Source: Armatimonadota bacterium (GTDB taxonomy: Bacteria; Armatimonadota; JAAZEB01). From it: a stretch of 10,553 bases of DNA. This document shows, piece by piece, positions 1-6,711 of this stretch (position 1 is its first letter; every line of letters starts with the position of its first letter). The notes beneath the pieces are model-generated. The model saw only the letters and a list, made by a program, of their open reading frames with translations. It ran no database searches and was not told the origin of the DNA. A program made the translations under genes and the position numbers. Location: NCBI GenBank assembly GCA_012841485.1, contig DUUU01000209.1, positions 1 to 10,553 on the forward strand, in the 5' to 3' direction.

Positions 1-42
1 CTACTTCCCGGCAAAGTCACTTCCAGGGCTCCCCCTCCCAGG
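1..42. repeat. Dispersed repeat fragment, copy 1
   Basis: This stretch just beyond the stop codon of the minus-strand gene resembles 8875-8912. Both begin CT(A/G)CTTCCC(A/G)GCAAAG and end in the identical block GGCTCCCCCTCCCAG, and they differ by small insertions in between. The left edge of the window may cut a longer repeat. It lies outside any coding frame I can support. That it belongs to a genome-wide intergenic repeat is inference from only two copies. Confidence 0.5.
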
Positions 43-63
43 TCATGCTGCTGCCACGCCGGA

Positions 64-3000
64 TCAGCGCACGTGGACCAGCGTGTAGTCGAACCCGCCC
101 AGCTCCACCGCCAGACGCCCGTTCTCCAGGGTAACCGGCTCGTTGGTCCGGGCATCCACCGCCTTCGCGCCAGCCCGCAGCCCGAGCTGTTTCAGGTTCA
201 GCTCCACCTTCGCCGTCCGCGCTTCCGCGGAGAGGTTGGAAACGACGAGCAACGTCCCGTCCTTGCCACGGGTGTAGAGGCTCACCTTCACCGCCTCATG
301 CTCCGGGCGGACCAGATCGCTATTCTTCCAGTAGGGAAGCCAGCGCGCCTTGTTGCGACCGAACGCACCCATCGCCCGCCACAGCGACGCCACCTCCTCC
401 AGGCGGTCGTCATAGCCGTTGGGCCGCACCAGGACATCGTGGAGCAGGGTGAACGAAAGCGCCTCGTGCGTCGTCCACGGCCGCTCGTAGCAGAGGAACT
501 CGGACGGCACGCCGAACGGGTGACCCATCATCTCCGTGCGGAAGGCATCGAGCGGCATCAGCTTCAGGAACTCGGGGCCGCGGTCGATGCTGCCCAGCTG
601 CTCGCCGTTCCACGTGCTGGTGCCCCACGCCAAGGTGGGGATCACCATCACCGTGGAGTTGTGGATATTCAGCTGGCCATCCGGGCGGCGCTGTCGCGTC
701 AGCACGTAGAGCCGGCGCATGAACTCGCGCGTGGCGAAGATGTCATGCGTCGGGCCGATGGTACCGTCCGGCTTCACGTAGCCGCAACCGTGGTCCCGGT
801 TGGTGCATGGGCACGGCCACTCAGAACCGTCCAGGTACCAGCCATCGCTGCCGAAGCGGTCCATCGTCTCGGCCAGGCCCTTCAGCGCGAACTCCTTCCA
901 ATGGCTTCGCCAGCAGATGCCCCAGTCGGTCTGCGGTGGCTGGCGCGTGTAGCGACGTCCGCGCGGCATCATCAGGACATCTTCCGAGTAGAGTTCGTAC
1001 TCCGGAGCGATATCCGCGATCTTCCGGCCCATATAGAGGAGGAGCTGCATCTTCTTGGCGTGAATCGCCTTCACCAGCTCGGCGAGCTTCGGCTCGTTCT
1101 CCGGCGTGGTGTAGGGATGCGATTGCCACGGCGTCCAGTGCTCGTGGAAGCAAACCGTACGCACGCCCATTTCGGCCAGCCGGTCGAGTTTGGTGTAGCC
1201 GGCCATCCCCCGGGTGCTCATCGCCAGGCCCTTCCCGAAACGGCCCTCGACGAGCGTGGCCCCCCCGTGCAGCTTCCCTGCGGGGCCCTTCTCGGGTTGG
1301 AAGGTGTTGGCCTCCCCGAGCCGCTCGAACCGCTCCAGGAAGAGCGTGTGCGCGTCGGCCTCCAGCGGCCCGGCGGGCACCACCGGCGCGCGCGCCACGT
1401 CGAGGATCCGCACCTCGTCGATGACGAAGTGGGGGAGGCGCTCGCCCAAGACGATCTCCGTGTTCTCCAGCTCGAGCGGGGTCGCGGTAAGCCCCCGGCG
1501 CGGCCTCTCAAAGACGCACTCGCCGTCGTAGTAGCACCGGATGGCATCGCCCCAGGTGAACGCCAGATGATGCCACTCGCCGCTCTTGCACGCGATTGGC
1601 GCCCCCGCGTAGAAGGTGACGTTGCCATTCTCGCGCACCCAGACGACGGGGCCCTGGACGAGCTCGTTCCAGTAGATGCCGAAGTTGGTGTCATCCGGCA
1701 GTCGGACCGAGAAGATCCCCCGATTTCCCCACCCCCGCTTCTTCTCCGCGGGAAGCGAGGGATCGGAGTCGAAGAGCGGCTGGACCCACGCCTCGAAGGT
1801 GCCCTGTTCGCCCCGGATCAGTCCGGCTGCGGGGTAAGCTACCCGGCCCTGGCGCGTGTAGAGATCCTTGTGCAGCGTGTAGCTTCCGCCATGATGGATG
1901 CGGTAGTCCCAGGCATCCTTCTCCGGCTGCTTCACCGGCGTCGCCTGGAACCCGAACGTATATTTCAGCGGCTTCTGGACCGGCGCTCCCTCCACCAGAT
2001 GGAGGCGCAGCACCACCCGGTCGCCCTCCCGGTCAATCGTGATCGCACGCTCCGGATCGGCGGGCGACCAGTTCTCCTCCGACTCGCAGAACCACGAGAA
2101 GCCTCGCTCCTCATCGCCTAGCCACACGAACGGCTTGAACGCGTGGTGCCACCCCTCGGCCGGGAGCGCGCCCGAGTTCTCCACCGAGCCCCACTGCCCC
2201 GGGAAGTGATAGAGATAGCGCGCGTGCTCCGCGCGCAGGGGAACTTCCAGGACCAGCATATCCGGCGCGGCCCCGCCTTCCGGCGAGAGCTCCAGGTCAA
2301 CCCGGAGCATCCCGTCGAACTCCACGCGCGCGGTCCCCGAGAGGCGCGCGCCCGTGGTCACCGCGCCACCGGCGAGGTCGACGGCGGACGGAGCGTTCTT
2401 CGAGACTTTCGTCCACGCCTCGCGCCACGGCAGCGCCTGGCCCGCGCGCGCCGCGCGCAGCGTGATCGGTCCGGCCAAGACCGAGGCGCCTTTCGCCGTC
2501 ACCTGGGCGGGGAAGAGGCCTCCTTCAAAGCGGTAATCCCGGCCCCAAGGGCGTACCGAGACGGCCGAACCGCGGGCGCCTGCGCGTGCCTCCTTGCCGC
2601 GCACCTTGAGCGGCGTCCACGGCGCTGGCACTTCGTCGGTGATGCCGGTCCGGTCACCCAGCCAGGGCGGTGAGAGCGGCCGGTCGAGCACCTTGCTGGC
2701 GACGCGGATGGGCATGCCCTTCTCCAGGAGGGTGACCGAGACGGTGATCTTCCCCTCGGGCACTTCCGCCTTCTGGAAGGTAGCGCGCGCGGTGCGCCCG
2801 TTCTCCAAGGCCGCCTCGCGGGTTACTGAGGGCTTCCCGCCTTCTGGGGCGAGGGCAAACCGGCACGCCAGGTCCGCCGGGTTGAGTCCGGCTGCCTCGA
2901 CCGCCGCTTCCGTCTCCAGCCGGCCCGCGTAGACGAAGGCGCGAGCGCGCAGTTGGAGCGGCGGGGAAACGGTGTGATCGGCCGCCAGGCGCATCAGCGG

Positions 3001-3915
3001 CAGCTTGTCACCCGCGCGCTCGGCGACGATCTCGAGCGTGTAGCGCCCCGCCGCCGGGAACCGGCCATCTCGCGGCAGCTCCACCGGGAAGGCAAACTCT
3101 CCCGAACCCGAGAGCCGCTTCTCAATGGCCTGCGCGCCATCGCGCGAGAGCTGCCAACGCAGGCTCACTCCCGTGCCGCGCGCCACGCCCTTGATCTCGC
3201 CGCCGCCCTGGAGCAGCCCGGCCAGCGTTTCGATGCCCGCCGCGCCCGCACTCGAGAAGCGCAGGTGCCCGAAACGCGCTGGCTCGTGGAACGAGCGGAG
3301 CACCGGCGCCCAGCTTATGCTCCCAACGCCGCGGATGCTCGCGCAGACGTTGAAGCCCCACACCGCGTTCTCCCCAGGCGCGCGCATCTGGAGCGTGGCA
3401 AACGGAATCGCGAGCTCGGCGCTCCAGCTGCCCTTGCCCGCGCGCGCCTGGAACTGCCACTCGCCATTCCACGCGGCATCCTTGCCGCGCGCGTCCAGGC
3501 GCGTGCCGATGGCGTTGCCCGTGAACTGGAAGTATTCCTGGTGGCCGTGGCCCGGGTCGAGGAAGACCTCCACCGAGTCGTCTTCCCACACGGCGCCATC
3601 GTGTTGCCGGGCCTTGGCGACCGGCGCCCGGCCTCCCGGGAGCGGCACGTGGACCGCCAGGTAGAGGTGCGCCGCGTCGCGCGCCACGCGCACCGTGGGC
3701 TGAATGGAAGAGAGTTCCTGCGTGTTTACGCCCCCAAACCCGGTGAGCGGCACAGAGCCGGCCCACTCGCGGGCGTCGATGACTCCATCGAGAGTGGGTG
3801 CCACTCCGGGGGCGCCGGCGGTGACCCACGGCGCCGCCGGATCGCTCAGGGGAAACGCGACCGCCGCCGGAATGGCGAGCAGAAGAGTGAGTGTGGCCAT
3901 GAGACCAATACGCAT
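64..3915 (-). CDS. Secreted multidomain glycoside-hydrolase-like protein (CBM9-like, GH123_N/DUF6067-like, LamG, TIM barrel)
   Basis: The product is 1283 residues, probably exported and acting on glycans outside the cytoplasm. The ATG at 3915 is chosen because AAGGAGG lies six bases upstream and the protein then opens with a signal peptide: hydrophobic residues 5-19 and a likely cut after A18-V-A20. The frame stays open further upstream but without a site or sensible sequence. Domains in order: CBM9-like sandwich at about 40-220 (TLDGVIDAREW, DDSVEVFLDPG); beta-rich middle region; a stretch with PFVWLGDEERGFSWF and FGFQATPVK that recalls the N-terminal domain of DUF6067/GH123-type proteins; LamG/concanavalin-like domain at about 680-840 (GTFEAWVQPL, GEWHHLAFTW, FVIDEVRIL); a probable TIM barrel from about 900 with GWYLDGSEW (D1029, E1032) and a Cys-rich loop; a small C-terminal sandwich. 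Activity and substrate are unknown; the family call is from remembered motifs. Export and carbohydrate binding are the safest parts. Confidence 0.85.
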   Translation of the reverse strand: MRIGLMATLTLLLAIPAAVAFPLSDPAAPWVTAGAPGVAPTLDGVIDAREWAGSVPLTGFGGVNTQELSSIQPTVRVARDAAHLYLAVHVPLPGGRAPVAKARQHDGAVWEDDSVEVFLDPGHGHQEYFQFTGNAIGTRLDARGKDAAWNGEWQFQARAGKGSWSAELAIPFATLQMRAPGENAVWGFNVCASIRGVGSISWAPVLRSFHEPARFGHLRFSSAGAAGIETLAGLLQGGGEIKGVARGTGVSLRWQLSRDGAQAIEKRLSGSGEFAFPVELPRDGRFPAAGRYTLEIVAERAGDKLPLMRLAADHTVSPPLQLRARAFVYAGRLETEAAVEAAGLNPADLACRFALAPEGGKPSVTREAALENGRTARATFQKAEVPEGKITVSVTLLEKGMPIRVASKVLDRPLSPPWLGDRTGITDEVPAPWTPLKVRGKEARAGARGSAVSVRPWGRDYRFEGGLFPAQVTAKGASVLAGPITLRAARAGQALPWREAWTKVSKNAPSAVDLAGGAVTTGARLSGTARVEFDGMLRVDLELSPEGGAAPDMLVLEVPLRAEHARYLYHFPGQWGSVENSGALPAEGWHHAFKPFVWLGDEERGFSWFCESEENWSPADPERAITIDREGDRVVLRLHLVEGAPVQKPLKYTFGFQATPVKQPEKDAWDYRIHHGGSYTLHKDLYTRQGRVAYPAAGLIRGEQGTFEAWVQPLFDSDPSLPAEKKRGWGNRGIFSVRLPDDTNFGIYWNELVQGPVVWVRENGNVTFYAGAPIACKSGEWHHLAFTWGDAIRCYYDGECVFERPRRGLTATPLELENTEIVLGERLPHFVIDEVRILDVARAPVVPAGPLEADAHTLFLERFERLGEANTFQPEKGPAGKLHGGATLVEGRFGKGLAMSTRGMAGYTKLDRLAEMGVRTVCFHEHWTPWQSHPYTTPENEPKLAELVKAIHAKKMQLLLYMGRKIADIAPEYELYSEDVLMMPRGRRYTRQPPQTDWGICWRSHWKEFALKGLAETMDRFGSDGWYLDGSEWPCPCTNRDHGCGYVKPDGTIGPTHDIFATREFMRRLYVLTRQRRPDGQLNIHNSTVMVIPTLAWGTSTWNGEQLGSIDRGPEFLKLMPLDAFRTEMMGHPFGVPSEFLCYERPWTTHEALSFTLLHDVLVRPNGYDDRLEEVASLWRAMGAFGRNKARWLPYWKNSDLVRPEHEAVKVSLYTRGKDGTLLVVSNLSAEARTAKVELNLKQLGLRAGAKAVDARTNEPVTLENGRLAVELGGFDYTLVHVR

Positions 3916-4309
3916 CGGGTGCCTCCTTCGCCGGCCAGGGTGCAGCCGCCGGGATGCTACATCCTTCGCTCTAGGGGCGCGCCGCTCCTTGCCAGAAGGG
4001 GTGTCGGCTGGCGTTTGTGGCAGGCCCGCGAGAAAAGGGTACGCCAGCCACTGAGGAGTCAATCGCTGATTGCACGGGCAATGAGACCACGAGCAAAGGG
4101 AGCGGACGCTCCATCTGGGGCTACGCAACACGCGAGCGCGGCAAAGGAAGAACGGTCCGGCATCAACCTTGCGAAGCGAGTAAGCCGTCTCTTTGGCGTC
4201 CAAACGCCCTGTGCAGACACTCTCCTTGAGAGAGCCGGCCTGCGGCACGGGCATTGGGAGCCGAGAGGGCAGGAAAGCTTGTGGATGGGAACAATTCGAT
4301 ATGAAGTTC
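3916..4309. other. Intergenic leader between tRNA-Lys and the secreted protein gene
   Basis: No gene is supported in these 394 bases. On the minus strand they separate the tRNA 3' end from the next start codon. They hold two small stem-loops: GGCGT/ACGCC with a four-base loop at 4195-4208, and CTCTC/GAGAG with a three-base loop at 4220-4232. Neither is followed by a T run on the minus strand, so neither is a convincing terminator. A weak promoter-like pair on minus (TTGACT at 4057-4062 and TACCCT at 4036-4041, 15-base spacer) is too poor to call. The protein gene may have an unrecognised promoter here or be read through from the tRNA. Confidence 0.4.
3922..3928 (-). promoter_or_regulatory. 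Shine-Dalgarno site deciding the start of the secreted protein
   Basis: On the minus strand the bases before the ATG read AAGGAGG, then six bases, then ATG. This near-complete anti-16S match fixes the start at 3915. It excludes the in-frame ATG at residue 6 and the much longer upstream extension of the open frame. Confidence 0.85.
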
Positions 4310-4385
4310 TGGTGAGCCGTGTTGGATTCGAACCAACGACCCTCTCCTTAAAAGGGAGATGCTCTGCCGGCTGAGCTAACGGCTC
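4310..4385 (-). tRNA. tRNA-Lys (anticodon TTT)
   Basis: The 76-base minus-strand sequence folds into a full cloverleaf. The acceptor GAGCCGT pairs perfectly with ACGGCTC. The D stem is GCTC/GAGC. The anticodon stem TCTCC/GGAGA encloses the loop CTTTTAA with anticodon TTT, which reads AAA/AAG lysine codons. The T stem GTTGG/CCAAC encloses TTCGAAT. The discriminator is A and the CCA tail is encoded (4310-4312). It lies divergent from the glycosyltransferase gene and has its own promoter about 45 bases upstream. No integrase or target-site duplication is seen nearby, so there is no sign it serves as an attachment site. Confidence 0.98.
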
Positions 4386-4721
4386 GTGGCTTCACCCGGT
4401 CCTCCCTCGCGGAGGCCAGCGTTCGTCTGTATTATAGCAGAAAATGCCGCTCGCGGCAACACAGTGAATCCATCCCATCCGAAAAGCAGGCGTTCGAGGT
4501 GCGTGCGCCGAAGGAACAGGGAAGCCGTCGGGCAAGGTCCGTTTGGCCACATGCACGACCGGGTAGGAACCTAAGGGGAATCCGTTGGAGTGGCGCAAAC
4601 GGGGAGCCGCAGCTGAAGAGGGATGGCCGGGAGGGCCGGTGCCAGGAGCACGGCCCGCGGAGCGTTCGCGTCCCTTTCCGCTCCCGGCGCATGTCAACGA
4701 CGGTGGGAGGGAGGAGAGCGG
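4386..4721. other. Divergent intergenic region and 5' leader of the glycosyltransferase gene
   Basis: These 336 bases lie between the tRNA (minus) and the glycosyltransferase (plus) and hold no gene I can support. The left part contains the tRNA promoter. I see no clear plus-strand promoter. At 4633-4656 there is a stem-loop: GGGCC and GTGC on one side, a one-base bulge, loop CAGGA, then GCAC and GGCCC, nine pairs in all, ending 65 bases before the start codon. It could sit in the mRNA leader, but in DNA this GC-rich a chance fold is possible. Confidence 0.4.
4431..4459 (-). promoter_or_regulatory. Sigma-70-type promoter of tRNA-Lys
   Basis: On the minus strand TTGCCG (4454-4459) is followed by a 17-base spacer and a perfect TATAAT (4431-4436), preceded by TGC to make an extended -10. 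Transcription would start near 4424, leaving a 5' leader of about 40 bases to be trimmed before the mature tRNA end at 4385. The spacer and -35 overlap a 14-base dyad, TGCCGC-TC-GCGGCA (4445-4458). Position, spacing and match make this a strong call. Confidence 0.85.
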
Positions 4722-6467
4722 ATGAAGACACTGGTACACGTGACCCATGAAGCGGTGGTGAAAGTGGGAGGCATCGGCGCGGTGCTGCATGGCCTCTTCA
4801 CCTCCCGCTCCTATGCGCGCGAGTTCGGGCGTTCGCTCCTGATCGGCCCGCTCTGGGGGCATGAATCCCCGGAGACGGTTCTCTCATCAACCGGCACGGT
4901 GCTCTACTCCTCGATTCACGGCATCGATGTGGGCGGCTATGGCGCCCAGCTCCGTCCGGTCGAGGAGCACCTTGGCACCCGCTTCGTCTACGGTCGCAGG
5001 CGGTTCACCGATCCCCTCACCGGGGTCTCACTCGACCCGGAGGTGCTCCTGGTCGATGTGCGTCGCCTGCGCCCGGAGCCGCTGGCGACGTTCAAGTACA
5101 ACCTCTTTCGTCGCTTCGGGATGGACTCTTACCGCTGGGATGCCTCCTGGGAGTACGAGCAGTACGTGCGCCTGGGCGTGGCCGGCTACGCGGCGCTCCC
5201 TGCGCTGGAGATCGGAAGGCCGGGCGACCAAACGTGCATCCTGGCCCACGAGTTCATGGGCCTGCCACTGGCATACGCCGCCATCATGGAGCGCAACCCG
5301 GGTTTCCGAACGTTTCTCTACGCGCATGAAGTGCCCACCCTGCGCCGGATCGTGGAGGGGAACTCCGGCCACGACACGCTCGTCTACCCTCTCTTGAAGA
5401 TCGCGCTCGAGGAGGGGAAATACGCCGATGAACTCTTCCCGCAGCAGGTGAACTTCTTCAAACACCCGCTGACACGGGCCGCCGTCAACTGCGACGGCAT
5501 CCTTTGCGTCGGCGAGCAGCTCGTCGACGAGCTCAACTTCCTCGGCCCCGAGATGGCACGTGCCAGGAAGCACGTCGTCTTCAACGGGCTTCCCTTCCTC
5601 CCGTGCGACGCGGCGCAAAAGAAGCGCAGCCGCGAGCTCGTTCTCACTTATGTCGAGAACCTGATCGGCTATCGGCCGGATTACATCTTCACGCATGTCG
5701 GCCGCTTCGTTCTCTCCAAAGCCTACTGGCGTGACCTGAAGGCGCTGTGGCATATCGATAAAGGGCTGCAACAGCGGGGCAAGAGCGCCGTCTTCATCCT
5801 CCTCAGCACCGAGCGCGGCGGTCCCCAGCCGTGGGAGACGGTGCGCCATCTGGAGCAGAGCCACTCCTGGCCGGTGGCCCACCGCGAAGGCGGCGCCGAC
5901 CTGACGCCTGGCGAGGCCGGTCTCTATCAGCACATCCAGAAGCTGAATATGTGCGCGCGCAACACGCGCGTTCTCTTCATCAACCAGTTCGGCTTCGAGC
6001 GCGAAGTCCTGGGCGAGGCCGCGCCCAAGGAGCTCACCTGGATGGATATGCGCATCGCGTCCGACCTGGAGCTGGGTCTCTCTATCTACGAGCCGTTTGG
6101 CATCGCCCAGATGGAGCCGCTCTCCTTTGGCGGAATCTGCCTCGTCTCCAGCGTCTGCGGCAGCGCCGGCTTTGCCCTGAAAGCTGCGGGCGACGGGAAC
6201 CCGGAGACCGTGGTGATCGCCGACTTCACTGCCCTGCCCAAGAAGGTGCGCACCCTGGAGGACGTGCGCTCCATCGGGATCACCGAGCGCGACGAAGTGG
6301 AGGAGCGCGTCTGCCGCGAGGCCGCAGCCGAGGTGGTGAAGCGCCTGCCCGAAGATGATCAGGAGCGCATGGCCCTCCTTAAGAAGGGATCGGCGCTGGC
6401 AGCCAGAATGTCCTGGGACGTAGTGGTCGATGACTACTTGGTCCCGGCGCTCCGCAGCGCGGAGTAA
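4722..6467 (+). CDS. GT-B glycosyltransferase, glycogen/starch synthase type
   Basis: The product is a 581-residue cytoplasmic enzyme likely to transfer glucose from a nucleotide sugar to a growing alpha-glucan. The ATG at 4722 is chosen because GGAGGGAGGAG precedes it at good spacing and the protein starts directly with the Rossmann strand TLVHVTHE. Near the N-terminus K14-V-G-G-I-G matches the donor-binding loop of glycogen synthases (KTGGL in GT5, KVGGI in GT3). Further marks are H176-E-F, H202-E in LYAHEVP, a second-domain GR-x4-K motif (R328, K333), and the E-x7-E signature E457-PFGIAQM-E465. Overall similarity to textbook GlgA looks low: the linker between the lobes is long and the GT5 donor motif reads differently. 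A distinct synthase subfamily or another GT-B enzyme is possible. The debranching enzyme gene just downstream supports a role in glycogen-type storage. The NDP-sugar preference (ADP or UDP) cannot be read from the sequence. Confidence 0.8.
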   Translation: MKTLVHVTHEAVVKVGGIGAVLHGLFTSRSYAREFGRSLLIGPLWGHESPETVLSSTGTVLYSSIHGIDVGGYGAQLRPVEEHLGTRFVYGRRRFTDPLTGVSLDPEVLLVDVRRLRPEPLATFKYNLFRRFGMDSYRWDASWEYEQYVRLGVAGYAALPALEIGRPGDQTCILAHEFMGLPLAYAAIMERNPGFRTFLYAHEVPTLRRIVEGNSGHDTLVYPLLKIALEEGKYADELFPQQVNFFKHPLTRAAVNCDGILCVGEQLVDELNFLGPEMARARKHVVFNGLPFLPCDAAQKKRSRELVLTYVENLIGYRPDYIFTHVGRFVLSKAYWRDLKALWHIDKGLQQRGKSAVFILLSTERGGPQPWETVRHLEQSHSWPVAHREGGADLTPGEAGLYQHIQKLNMCARNTRVLFINQFGFEREVLGEAAPKELTWMDMRIASDLELGLSIYEPFGIAQMEPLSFGGICLVSSVCGSAGFALKAAGDGNPETVVIADFTALPKKVRTLEDVRSIGITERDEVEERVCREAAAEVVKRLPEDDQERMALLKKGSALAARMSWDVVVDDYLVPALRSAE

Positions 6468-6485
6468 GCCCCACCCCGCGGGGCT
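6467..6485 (+). terminator. Possible stem-loop at the end of the glycosyltransferase gene
   Basis: AGCCCC and GGGGCT form a six-pair stem around a seven-base loop starting at the last base of the stop codon. It is not followed by a T run, and it overlaps the stop codon. A role in transcript end formation is only possible. The perfect hairpin at 6491-6512 follows directly and may act with it. Confidence 0.3.
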
Positions 6486-6490
6486 AGCCC

Positions 6491-6512
6491 GAAGTATTCA
6501 CCAGAATACTTC
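6491..6512. repeat. Perfect inverted repeat, GAAGTATTC arms
   Basis: GAAGTATTC, spacer ACCA, GAATACTTC: nine perfect pairs, AT-rich against the GC-rich surroundings, 24 bases past the stop of the glycosyltransferase. There is no T run on either strand, so it is not a standard intrinsic terminator. It may be an mRNA-end hairpin or a protein-binding dyad. Its inner half-site TATTC/GAATA recurs in the repeat at 6627-6648. Confidence 0.6.
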
Positions 6513-6531
6513 AAGGAAGACTCTTGCCTGG

Positions 6532-6550
6532 TGGCGCGCCGTTCGCGCCA
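6532..6550. repeat. Inverted repeat TGGCGCG/CGCGCCA
   Basis: Seven perfect pairs around the five-base loop CCGTT, in the gap between the glycosyltransferase and debranching enzyme genes. It may be a transcript hairpin. No T run follows it. Confidence 0.4.
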
Positions 6551-6606
6551 TAAGCGCCCGGTGGCAGAGTGTTTTCGGGGGCAGTCACCACGAACCCGCG
6601 CCATGC

Positions 6607-6648
6607 CTGGCAGTGAGACTTCTTTTCATTATTCTGATGTGAATAATG
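6607..6648 (+). promoter_or_regulatory. Possible promoter with overlapping operator-like dyad before the debranching enzyme gene
   Basis: CATTATTC, spacer TGATGT, GAATAATG (6627-6648) is a perfect eight-pair dyad in a short AT-rich island 63 bases before the debranching enzyme start. A weak sigma-70-like pair overlaps it: CTGGCA at 6607-6612, 17 bases, then TATTCT at 6630-6635 (four of six matches each). A dyad over a -10 box would suit a repressor site. The dyad is seen directly; the promoter and operator reading is inference. Confidence 0.35.
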
Positions 6649-6711
6649 AGGGCCTAGGGGCGGCCATCGCGCTGCCCCCAGGTGGGAGAACACCCGAACA
6701 GAGGGAAGCTC

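Noticed and set aside
73..2121. Long plus-strand open frames opposite the secreted protein (73-2121 and 2953-4374)
   Set aside because: They are antisense shadows of a high-GC gene: rich in Arg, His, Leu and Pro, with no motifs. The second runs across the tRNA.
4036..4062. Promoter TTGACT-15-TACCCT for the secreted protein gene (minus)
   Set aside because: The spacer is too short and the -10 match poor; such pairs arise easily by chance.
4195..4232. Intrinsic terminators downstream of tRNA-Lys on the minus strand
   Set aside because: Both stems have only five pairs and neither is followed by a T run on the minus strand.
3916..4254. In-frame N-terminal extension of the secreted protein up to 4254
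   Set aside because: The extension is Arg/Pro/Ser-rich without domain character, has no ribosome site at its start, and would bury the clear signal peptide and AAGGAGG site at 3915.
4310..4385. tRNA-Lys as an attachment site of a mobile element
   Set aside because: No repeated tRNA 3' end was found in the window and no integrase gene is present.
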